DNA from: Brachionus manjavacas | Taxonomy: Eukaryota > Rotifera > Eurotatoria > Ploima > Brachionidae | Reading direction: 5' to 3' | Assembly: GCA_019054805.1 (NCBI GenBank) | Contig: JAHQIY010000011.1 | Location: 1,555,001 to 1,619,000, forward strand | DNA: 64,000 bases | Shown: one piece after another, positions 46,333-54,470 of the stretch | Numbering within the stretch: position 1 is the stretch's first letter | How the letters are laid out: each line of letters starts with the position of its first letter | Translations under genes and position numbers: made by a program | Notes under the pieces: model-generated | Database searches by the model: none | What the model was told of the DNA's origin: nothing | What the model saw: the letters and a program-made list of their open reading frames with translations, nothing else

Positions 46333-49300
46333 ATGCAAACTTTCAAAGATATCCCTTTGATTAACAGTGAAATAAAAGAAGCAAAAGACAACTTTTTAGA
46401 TGAAATTAAAAAAAGCGGCCAAATGTTCATTAATCGTAGAGAACAAAATGATTTTAAAATGGAATTGTTAATAGGAGGTAAGCAAACCATTAAAGGTATT
46501 TGGGAACAACCAGAAATTGTGTCCGAATTGGTTAAATTGCCACGTGTGTTGCCATTTTATGCCAAGAGCAGACAAACTCTAGAACAAGTAATGGACTATG
46601 TTGAACAAAACGCAAGTGATTTGACTGTCCAGTCTCTATTGAACGCTCATTCTACCTACAGTCCAAAATCGTTCCCATTCAGAGGATTCTGTTTGATCAA
46701 TGGTGAACAAAAAATGAGACAAATCGAACAAGTCGATGATTTGGTTCAAAGACCAGTTTGGTTCTTGTTGTCTGGTATGGGCGTTGAACAATGGAGATGT
46801 GGCATGGCCAGAGAAATGATGAAATTGGACTCGTTCCGATGTTCGATGATGAGATCATGCGAGCTGTTGAAACCATACGGAATCCCGTTGATGCAATTGA
46901 TCACTGGCGAACAACAAGACAAACAATATGTGATGACCGGTGTTGAATCATATGTTTACATGACAGCGATTCAAATCGCTTTGGTCGACTGTTTGAGATT
47001 GATTGGCATCAGAGCCGATGGCATGATTGGTCAATCAGCTGGTGAATTGGTGTGTGCCTACATTGATCAATGTTTGACACACGAGCAAGCTTTGATGTGC
47101 TCGTACTACTTTGCCAATTGTTTGCAACAAGCTCAAAATTTGCCACAATCGTTGATGGAAGTTGTTGGCGACTTGACATGGGATCAATTAAGATCGAGAT
47201 GTCCAAGCGGTGTTGTGCCAGTTTGCTTTGATTCAGTCGACCAAGTTGTAATCACTGGTCCAGTTCAATTGGTCAGAGACTTGTTGAGACAATTGAGATT
47301 GGAAGGTATCTATGTTAGAGAAATAGAAATTCCATCAGCAGCAGCAACAACAACAACAACAACAACAACAACAACCATCAATGCTGGTCAAAATTCAACT
47401 GGTGTTTTTGTTCAAAACTTTGGTCTCGTTCACACTCAATACTTGGTCGACATGTTGCCACTATTGAGAAAGTGTCTAGAAACATTGAACATTGTTCCGA
47501 GAACAAGATCGTCCAAATGGATCTCGACTTGTTGTCAACCAGAACAATATTCGCTTGGTCTCTATCAAACAATGAGCATTGACTATTTGTGCAAATTGTT
47601 CACTACACCGGTCATGTTGCAGCAATCTTTGATGCAAGTGCCCAAGAGTGCCATTTTGATCGAAATTTCGCCAAGATCTTTGATGCAAACTTTGTTGAAA
47701 AAAGTTCTCTTTAATCCAATCGATCTTTTGAGCAATTCAAATGTTCCATTTGTTCTTCCACTTACACCATTGTTGAATGTAAACGTTGATCCTCAACTTT
47801 TTGTTCATCATTTCCTCAACCAACTTGGTCGCTTGTATCTTCATGCTGTTGACTTTGATTCCGTTAAGTTATTTGTTCCATCCATCTTTGAACAATCAAT
47901 TTACCCTGTTCGAATTGATCAGTCTTGCATTGACTTTTTTTCCAATCTGGATATCTTTTTTGAGCCTTCAACCTTTGTTTTACCCATTTCATCCATTTCA
48001 CCCCATCCCCAATCTTATCCTGAGATCAAAAATGACCTTCAAAAAGAGTCCAGGACTACACTTGAATTTTTTCCATTTACTGAAATTCAAAACCAATACA
48101 ACAAATCTGGTTATATCATGGTTGACAAAGACCACAATGAAAATGATTTTATCTTCAATTCAATCCAACCCACAGCTGAATCCAAGTGTTTATTGAGTGA
48201 TTTTTTCGATTTCTACTTTTCCGAATGCAATCGTTACATGAAACATCTTGTGGGCAAAATTAGCAACCCTGAGCAAAATGTCACTATTGAACCAAAATCG
48301 TTGCCAGCAAGTCTTCAAGATCAACTTGAAAAAATCACCATTTATCAGCATACAACCAGTGATCAAGTTCAAATAAAATTGACTGATTTGTTTGAAGGTG
48401 GAAGCTTTTTGAAATTTTTAATCAACACCTCAGCTTGCTTGCCAAATGAGCCAGTTGATTTAATCAAAAAATTCAATCAAGCTTTCAGCCAAGACCTAGT
48501 TTTAGATCAACTGTCAAATTCTACACTCTACTTCAAAAATTGCTTCAATCTAATTGTAGAAAATTTGTCCGACAAGGATTTGATGCTCAAAATTGTGGAA
48601 ATATCACCCAGTGCATCCCAATTGTGTGCCAACAAATGCGTAGACATTCTTTCATCTTATGGCGATCTAAAGCACGAAATTGATTATCACTTTGTTCCAT
48701 TGAACTCAAGCCTGCAATATTTGGAAAATGAGTCAGGCAATTTTAGCATCCAAGACTGGAATTTAAAAATTGCAAACGGAAAATTTGAGTCCCAAATTCC
48801 GGACGAATTTTTTGGCCAGTTTGATCTAGTTTTGCTAAATGGCTGCCTGTCTCCAGCAATGGCCTTAGCTTCAGAGCTAGAAGTCAAAAATTGGCTCCAA
48901 GGTCCGATCGAAAAACTGCTAAAACCAAGCGGATTTGTCATGTTCAACGAGTTCACCTCCAATTTCGACTTTGTTCAGAATAGTCACAAATTAGAAATGT
49001 CAATAAATGGAAATAAGATTCAGAACACCAAATTGATCCAACAAATAAAACAATTGGAGTCATTTAGAAATCAGTCATCCCAAGACATTCAGATCAAGAT
49101 TGAACAGCAGATCAAGCAATTGGAAAAATTGCTAATGCAGGACGAATACTTAAATCTTAAACTACAAGATATGGAACTATGGAGGAGATTTTTGCAAGGC
49201 TTGACTTTGGTGCCAATTGGGTACAAGACGGATTCGGCCCTCAAGACCATTTTTATCTCCCGCAAATCACCAAAAGTCTTGAATGAAACAATTGTTTCTA

Positions 49301-51177
49301 TTGATGAATTTTTGATTAACCAGACTGAAACTGTGAGTTTTTTTGACAAAATTAGCCAAAGTCTCAGTGATGACAAAATAGATCGCCTATGGCTCCTGAA
49401 TGAAAAGCCAATTCGTCCTTTGAGTCTGCAAACAGCTTTGATAAGCGTGTTCGAAGGCTTGAGGTCTCTTCCGAACGGAGACAAGCTTAGGTGCCTGTTT
49501 TTACATGATGACCAGAAGATTGTCTTCGATTCGAAAGAGATCCAAAATTTTGGTCAATTGATGGAGCGCATCGGCAAAGCTGATTTGGTCATGAATTACA
49601 TTCAATCGGGCCAGTGGGGATCTGTGAGAATAGGTGAAGTTTTGGTGGAGTTTGAGCCAGAAGAGAGCGAGGAAAAAAAATGCCAGCAAATGTTCAAACA
49701 AAATGAAACCTATGTGATTGTGAATGGCATTGATTCAGAGTTTGGTTTGAATTTAATTCAGTGGATGGTCGAGTCAGGTGCCAAGTACTTGACAGCAACG
49801 ACCAAAAAATCCAATGTGTCTGAGTTCATGAATGTTGAGTTGTTCAAAAAATTAAACGATTTGCAGGACATTTACGGTGCCGAGATCAGACTGTCTTCGG
49901 TTTTGGACCTAAATGAGGAGAATGAGTGTCTTGGCTTGGTCAAGCAGAGTTGCAAGGCGTCGCCTGAAGGCAAAATTGGCGGAATATTTCACTTGGGAAA
50001 TTTGTGTGACCAAAGTGATGTTCAATCGATGTTCAACTTGGACAGATTGACTCGATCGGGATCCATAATGCCCGATACAGGCTACTTTGTTCTCTTCACC
50101 ACTGGTCCCAATGAAGTTGTGGAAAAACTTTGTAATTTAAGATATTCGGAAAGCTCTAAACAAGCGTTGTGCATTGATTTTAATGTTTTGTTAAATGGCT
50201 TGGGTCAAGATAAATCAGAAGTCAGAAATAAAAGATGCATTGATTGTTTGGAGGATTTGCTGAGTGATTCATGCAATAAAGAGGCCAAAGAAGTTAAGGT
50301 CGAAGAGAGAGTAGCCAAAAAGCAGGTCACTTTGATGCCCAAGATGCTGATTGAGGAATTAAATGATGTTGAGTTGAGTGACGCGGCCAAATCGCCCATA
50401 TTCGTAGTGCATCCAATTGAGGGTCATGTGAACATGTTGAGAAACTGGGCTGAAAAATTCCATGTGCCAGTCTATGGCCTACAGTACACCGAGGAATGCT
50501 TAAAATTTCAAACCATCGAACAATTGAGTGAATTCTATTGGCAACAAATTGAAAAATTTGTTCCGCATGTAGAAAAAGTTCACTTGGTAGGTCACACATT
50601 TGGCGATTCAGTTGCTTTTGAAATGGCCTCTCAACGTCCACAGCAAACTTTGTCTTTGGCTCTGCTGGACTCCGGATACACAAAAACCTTTTTAAATTCA
50701 GCCATAGTTGGTGTCGAGAGCAATTTTGAAGTGGAAACTTTGGTTAAATTCTACCAGCAATTTGTTGTGTCCAATGCTAGATTAAACTTTGACCAGTTTT
50801 ATGAGGAATTGATCAAAATATCGGCCTTTAATGAACGTGTCAAGTTCGTAGTTGGCAAAATTGTTGAACAATCCCAATTTTTGTTCGATCTAAATGACAT
50901 TGAGACTGCTCTTCGATCATTTGTTCTCAAATCATCCATGGCTTTGAAGTATGTGCCAACGCAAGCATTGATTTTGAACAAGATTTTAGTAGTGAGACCT
51001 TATTTGATAAGTGGTGTTCAGCAAAGCTTTAGGAATATTTTAAATCTATATCATTATTTTGGCGGCGAAGTTTCTTTAAAGACAGTTGACTCTACTGAAA
51101 AAACATTTTTAATTGGGGAAAATGCCGAAATTGCTGCCAATCTGGTCAGAGAATATATCGGACTAGAAAAATTTTAG
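46333..51177 (+). CDS. FAS-derived protein 2 (AT-psiMT-structural KR-KR-TE), intact 1614 aa
   Basis: One uninterrupted frame of 1614 residues. Residues 1-50 are unique to this copy. About 51-455 are the linker and AT, nearly identical to gene 1, with the nucleophile in GQSAGE at about 233-238 and a ten-Thr run near 338-347. The dehydratase is missing. About 750-880 match the pseudo-methyltransferase of animal FAS (LMLKIVEISPSASQLC, FDLVLLNGCLSPAM, LKPSGFVMFNEF). About 980-1090 match the structural ketoreductase half (LRCLFLHDD, KADLVMNYIQSGQWG). The ketoreductase begins near 1125 (VNGIDSEFGLNLIQWM) without the catalytic Tyr segment. The thioesterase-like end starts near 1355 (VVHPIEGHVNML), with GHTFG at about 1420-1424 and Glu where the catalytic His should be. 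No ketosynthase, enoyl reductase or carrier domain is present. Human FAS is about 2500 residues. The codon bias of gene 1 is seen only in the AT part; the rest is more mixed. A GGTAAG at 46477 could be a splice donor but lies in open frame. Confidence 0.85.
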   Translation: MQTFKDIPLINSEIKEAKDNFLDEIKKSGQMFINRREQNDFKMELLIGGKQTIKGIWEQPEIVSELVKLPRVLPFYAKSRQTLEQVMDYVEQNASDLTVQSLLNAHSTYSPKSFPFRGFCLINGEQKMRQIEQVDDLVQRPVWFLLSGMGVEQWRCGMAREMMKLDSFRCSMMRSCELLKPYGIPLMQLITGEQQDKQYVMTGVESYVYMTAIQIALVDCLRLIGIRADGMIGQSAGELVCAYIDQCLTHEQALMCSYYFANCLQQAQNLPQSLMEVVGDLTWDQLRSRCPSGVVPVCFDSVDQVVITGPVQLVRDLLRQLRLEGIYVREIEIPSAAATTTTTTTTTTINAGQNSTGVFVQNFGLVHTQYLVDMLPLLRKCLETLNIVPRTRSSKWISTCCQPEQYSLGLYQTMSIDYLCKLFTTPVMLQQSLMQVPKSAILIEISPRSLMQTLLKKVLFNPIDLLSNSNVPFVLPLTPLLNVNVDPQLFVHHFLNQLGRLYLHAVDFDSVKLFVPSIFEQSIYPVRIDQSCIDFFSNLDIFFEPSTFVLPISSISPHPQSYPEIKNDLQKESRTTLEFFPFTEIQNQYNKSGYIMVDKDHNENDFIFNSIQPTAESKCLLSDFFDFYFSECNRYMKHLVGKISNPEQNVTIEPKSLPASLQDQLEKITIYQHTTSDQVQIKLTDLFEGGSFLKFLINTSACLPNEPVDLIKKFNQAFSQDLVLDQLSNSTLYFKNCFNLIVENLSDKDLMLKIVEISPSASQLCANKCVDILSSYGDLKHEIDYHFVPLNSSLQYLENESGNFSIQDWNLKIANGKFESQIPDEFFGQFDLVLLNGCLSPAMALASELEVKNWLQGPIEKLLKPSGFVMFNEFTSNFDFVQNSHKLEMSINGNKIQNTKLIQQIKQLESFRNQSSQDIQIKIEQQIKQLEKLLMQDEYLNLKLQDMELWRRFLQGLTLVPIGYKTDSALKTIFISRKSPKVLNETIVSIDEFLINQTETVSFFDKISQSLSDDKIDRLWLLNEKPIRPLSLQTALISVFEGLRSLPNGDKLRCLFLHDDQKIVFDSKEIQNFGQLMERIGKADLVMNYIQSGQWGSVRIGEVLVEFEPEESEEKKCQQMFKQNETYVIVNGIDSEFGLNLIQWMVESGAKYLTATTKKSNVSEFMNVELFKKLNDLQDIYGAEIRLSSVLDLNEENECLGLVKQSCKASPEGKIGGIFHLGNLCDQSDVQSMFNLDRLTRSGSIMPDTGYFVLFTTGPNEVVEKLCNLRYSESSKQALCIDFNVLLNGLGQDKSEVRNKRCIDCLEDLLSDSCNKEAKEVKVEERVAKKQVTLMPKMLIEELNDVELSDAAKSPIFVVHPIEGHVNMLRNWAEKFHVPVYGLQYTEECLKFQTIEQLSEFYWQQIEKFVPHVEKVHLVGHTFGDSVAFEMASQRPQQTLSLALLDSGYTKTFLNSAIVGVESNFEVETLVKFYQQFVVSNARLNFDQFYEELIKISAFNERVKFVVGKIVEQSQFLFDLNDIETALRSFVLKSSMALKYVPTQALILNKILVVRPYLISGVQQSFRNILNLYHYFGGEVSLKTVDSTEKTFLIGENAEIAANLVREYIGLEKF
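46482..47706. repeat. Inverted repeat arm 2 (AT segment of FAS-like gene 2)
   Basis: Partner of 44394-45608. Homology begins at gcaaacca and ends in the A run before gttctc; both ends are abrupt. The protein changes I see are Ala to Glu in MxVVGDLTW and the Thr-run length. Confidence 0.9.
47335..47376 (+). repeat. (ACA)n microsatellite encoding poly-Thr in AT domain, copy 2
   Basis: Encodes Ala-Ala-Ala followed by ten Thr. In frame, three codons longer than in the paralogue. Confidence 0.85.
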
Positions 51178-51216
51178 AATCGAAAAAACTTTTTTAGACT
51201 GTTATTTATTTATTAT

Positions 51217-51222
51217 AATAAA
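51217..51222 (+). terminator. Polyadenylation signal of FAS-like gene 2
   Basis: AATAAA lies 40 bp after the stop codon of the FAS-like gene at 46333-51177, in a short 3' region before the tRNA at 51292. Confidence 0.55.
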
Positions 51223-51291
51223 GTTTTATTAATTAAATTAAGTGTTTGATTTCTTAAATGATGATTGAAAATAATTTAAGTATTAATGCAG

Positions 51292-51364
51292 GCCCGGTTA
51301 GCTCAGTCGGTAGAGCGTGAGACTTTTAATCTCAAGGCCAAGGGTTCGAGCCCCTTATCGGGCG
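51292..51364 (+). tRNA. tRNA-Lys(UUU)
   Basis: 73 nt, no intron. Acceptor GCCCGGT pairs with ATCGGGC, followed by G73. A-box region TAGCTCAGTCGG and B-box GGTTCGAGCCC match RNA polymerase III internal promoters. Anticodon loop CTTTTAA on stem TGAGA/TCTCA gives anticodon TTT. A T-run terminator follows. Confidence 0.95.
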
Positions 51365-51431
51365 AATTTTTTCAAAAATATTTTAATTTTTTTTTCAATA
51401 CGATTTTGATTTTTTTGACAGAAAAAAAATT

Positions 51432-51504
51432 CGCCCGATAAGGGGCTCGAACCCTTGGCCTTGAGATTAAAAGTCTCACGCTCTACCGACTGAGCTAACC
51501 GGGC
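51432..51504 (-). tRNA. tRNA-Lys(UUU)
   Basis: Identical to the copy at 51292 but on the minus strand, facing it. Its T-run terminator lies just beyond 51432. Confidence 0.95.
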
Positions 51505-51515
51505 CTGCATTAATA

Positions 51516-52098
51516 AGCATTAAGATAATTCTTTTTTAGATAGTTTTATTTTAGAAGTCACAAGTCCAAGTCAAAGTTATGACTTTTTTTTCATGAATTT
51601 TATGCAAGTTTGATTTCATGTTGGGTATTTTTTTAATAAGGGTCTTCAACACTTGAATACAAGATTTTTTTTAATGATTAATCAATACTAAAAATACATG
51701 AAGACTTAACAAAATATTTTTATTTAAAACTAAATTCAACAGTGCATATCAAAATATACACAATAAAAAAAGAGCAAAAATCGTAATTTTATTAATAAAA
51801 ATACTACGACAACAAAAAATTTTTAGTTAATAAATTTACATAAACTGTTGTTTTTGGCATTTAATTATTTTAATAAGACATTAAGAAGATAAATATTTTA
51901 CTAATTTATTTTATAATTATTTTTTATTCTATCTTTAATATTATTCACCTCTTTTTAAGCTAAATTGTCTAATTGCAAAACCCTGCATAAAAGATAAAAA
52001 ATAATTTTAGTGTAATTAAACATGAATTATGATTGTTTTTCATTCATGTTTTTTTGGATTCGGAATTTATTTTTATCTTCAAAATAGGAAAAAAAATT
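51516..52098. other. AT-rich intergenic DNA, nothing recognised
   Basis: No coding frame, repeat or RNA gene is supported between the tRNA pair and the next tRNA. Confidence 0.6.
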
Positions 52099-52171
52099 CG
52101 CCCGATAAGGGGCTCGAACCCTTGGCCTTGAGATTAAAAGTCTCACGCTCTACCGACTGAGCTAACCGGGC
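52099..52171 (-). tRNA. tRNA-Lys(UUU)
   Basis: Same 73-nt sequence as the other copies, with different upstream flank (ttacattttt). The T-run terminator lies at the left. All stems pair. Confidence 0.95.
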
Positions 52172-52670
52172 TTACATTTTTGAATATCTAATAATTTATT
52201 TATTTTAATGAACACGTTTAAGCCGACGTAAAAAAAAGTAAAAAGAAAAAAAGAAAATGCAATAATAAGACAAAGTTTTAGTGTTAATTTTAATTAATTA
52301 TTTTTTTTGAAAATATTTATTTAATAATTTCATTTCTTATTTTTTGGATAAAATATTTTAACTGATTTTTTTATTAAAAATTAAATTAAATTTTTAATTT
52401 TGTCTGAGTCGTTCAATTTCTAAAGGCCATAATTTAGTCTCTGTGGAAAAATTTTCTTAGGTCAAACTCTATTTCTAATGGAATCAACAACAACCAAAAT
52501 GGGTTCGTAAATAATTTTTTGGCTTCATCATGGAATTAAATAAAATAAAAATTAAATTAAATTAAATTAAAATAAAAATATAAATTTGTAATTTATATAA
52601 TCTTTATATTAAATTAATGAGATTGATTTGATTTTAAATAATAATTTTTATTAATTAAACTTTATGCAAG
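52172..52670. other. AT-rich intergenic DNA, nothing recognised
   Basis: Only simple AT repeats such as aaattaaattaaatt near 52550-52572 are visible. Confidence 0.6.
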
Positions 52671-52743
52671 GCCCGGTTAGCTCAGTCGGTAGAGCGTGAG
52701 ACTTTTAATCTCAAGGCCAAGGGTTCGAGCCCCTTATCGCGCG
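52671..52743 (+). tRNA. tRNA-Lys(UUU) with acceptor-stem mismatch, possible pseudogene
   Basis: Differs from the other five copies by one base: the 3' acceptor strand reads ATCGCGC in place of ATCGGGC, turning the C3-G70 pair into C-C. Anticodon TTT, A and B boxes and the T-run terminator are intact. A single mismatch in the acceptor stem may lower processing or charging; it could also be a sequencing error. Confidence 0.85.
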
Positions 52744-52855
52744 ATTTTTTTTCTATTTCCACCATAAAATAAAACTCATTTATTCATTAAAAAAAATTTA
52801 GTCTCTAATGAGGTAAAATGTAAAAAAAAACAAAATAAAAATCTAAAAAATTCTT

Positions 52856-54470
52856 CTATCGAGAAACATAATTGTTATTTAAATTGTCCCTGTTGTAAAA
52901 GCCGGCGCTGCTTTGCTTCGATCTGATAGAATCAAAATAACTATCAAAATTGGCTCTTGAGTCCTCCTTGGAAAAATTGCTATCTTGGTACTGATTCATG
53001 TCTCGAATCGAATAGCCACGCTGCGACTGAATATCAATGATGGATGCAAAGCTCTGCGACGGCGAATAATTGCCTTGGTCGTACTCAACTTGTGTATTGG
53101 TTCTACTCAGTGTGTTTCTATCCAAGCCTTGGTCATTGGCATCCTCCTCTGGCTGATACAGCTCCACATTGACTCCATTGGTGCCATTCACAATATTGTT
53201 ACTTTCAAATGTGTTGTACATTGGCTCACCAAGAACCAACTGGTTGTCTATAAAAGTGGCATGTGAACAGGTGAGAACATGTGCTGGAAATCTTTTGTTG
53301 TCATCTACTTCTGAAGCGTTCTTGTGCGCATTCAAATGAGCATTCAATGCCGCTGTATACGCATCAATGGGACCAAAATCAATCTCAACAAGTTCGTCAC
53401 TAAAAACGCTGGGATCCAACTGGTCATCTTTCTCTTCTTCAGACTGTGTTGGCGTCTGATCTTTCATTGCTTCTTGGTAGATTTTTTCCAATTCTTCTGC
53501 GCTCAATTGACCAGCGTTTCTAATTACATTATCACCTGTCAAATAGCCCACAAATTTAACTTGACCAATGGAAAATTTGTGTCCATACTCTTTAATGGTT
53601 TGTGAATCGGCATCATTGAAATTTACGGGCGTAGTGCTTCCATGTGTATCGACAGGCTCTTCTGTCTGCACAGTTGAGTCCAATTGTTCGTGCTGAGCCA
53701 TCAGAGCCGAAAAACTCGGCTCTGCCTGAAGCTTCTTGGTCTCAACTTGTAGACTTTGACTTTGTGCTTGACCTGAAATGGTATTGGTCATTTGTTGGTG
53801 GCCGTATGGCGACTGTTCCGCTTGTCTTGATACCCTGTGCTGAAATTGTTCTTCCATTATTTGGCGTTGACGCTGCAGCAGCTTTTCCCTGAGAATTTCG
53901 TGTTCTCTAAGCTCAGCAATTCGTTGGGCTTGTAGTCGAGCCTCGAGTTCACCCTCTTGGAAATTTTCCGAGCTTTTGGTGTCGACTTTTTTGGGCGGCG
54001 GCTGAAGAAGGCGCCGTCCCGATTGTGACTTTTGAATCTGCATGTCCACACTTGAAATTGACTTGGCCGAATTGGTGATCTTTTGACGAAGAGAGGTCGG
54101 CGTGTCTCCTCGGGCAGCATCGGCCTCAATCGAGGCCAGTTCCTCCTCCCGTTGCTTGAGCTCGGCCTGGGCTTTGGCAAAAACTTGGGCCTGGGCTTCG
54201 GCCAGCGCCATCGCCTGCATCTTGGCCTCCACTTGAGCCTGATAGAGAGCCTGGGATGATGTTTGGGCTTGGTTGGTGCCGCTGGACACAGTTCTGCGAG
54301 CTGCAGAGTTCAACAGTTCTCTCGAATCAACATACTTGCCCGATTCCAGCAATTGAAGAGCCACTTGTTCCGGAATTTCGCTGCCATTCTCGTCCACATA
54401 GATGATGTTCTCGCGGCCCGGCTCAATTGGGTTGCCGTCCTCGTCCACAAACAAAACATCCGGAACATGA
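52856..54470 (-). CDS. Unrecognised Ala/Gln-rich coiled-coil protein, last exon
   Basis: The minus-strand frame ends at a TAG at 52856 and is open upstream past 54454 to a likely splice acceptor (ttctttaag) at 54471-54472. No in-frame ATG exists in this exon, so at least one upstream exon is expected. The start of the exon has two similar acidic segments, FVDEDGNPIEPG and YVDENGSEIPEQ. Next come an Ala/Gln/Glu-rich helix (LAEAQAQVFAKAQAELKQREEE) and a second charged helix (AELREHEILREKLLQRQRQI), both likely coiled coil. A short conserved-looking globular patch follows (GQVKFVGYLTGDNVIRNAG, SAEELEKIYQEA), then a low-complexity Asn/Ser/Asp tail. No signal peptide or membrane segment. I do not recognise the family; a cytoskeletal or scaffold role is only a guess. 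GC content and coding bias are clearly higher than the flanks, supporting a real gene. Confidence 0.75.

Larger units (their letters stand above)
51281..51515. repeat. Inverted pair of tRNA-Lys genes with shared flanks
   Basis: tattaatgcag plus the tRNA plus aatttttt at 51281-51372 is repeated in reverse complement to 51515 (ending ctgcattaata). The spacer between the tRNAs is 67 bp. The shared 11-bp 5' flank shows a duplication including flanks, not two independent arrivals. Confidence 0.85.

Noticed and set aside
46477-46482. GGTAAG as a real splice donor in FAS-like gene 2
   Set aside because: The frame stays open across it and matches gene 1 immediately after; no acceptor is needed.
41296-51177. 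Bacterial polyketide synthase acquired by transfer
   Set aside because: Domain order, the pseudo-methyltransferase and structural ketoreductase, and the GMG and PIEG motifs fit animal FAS.
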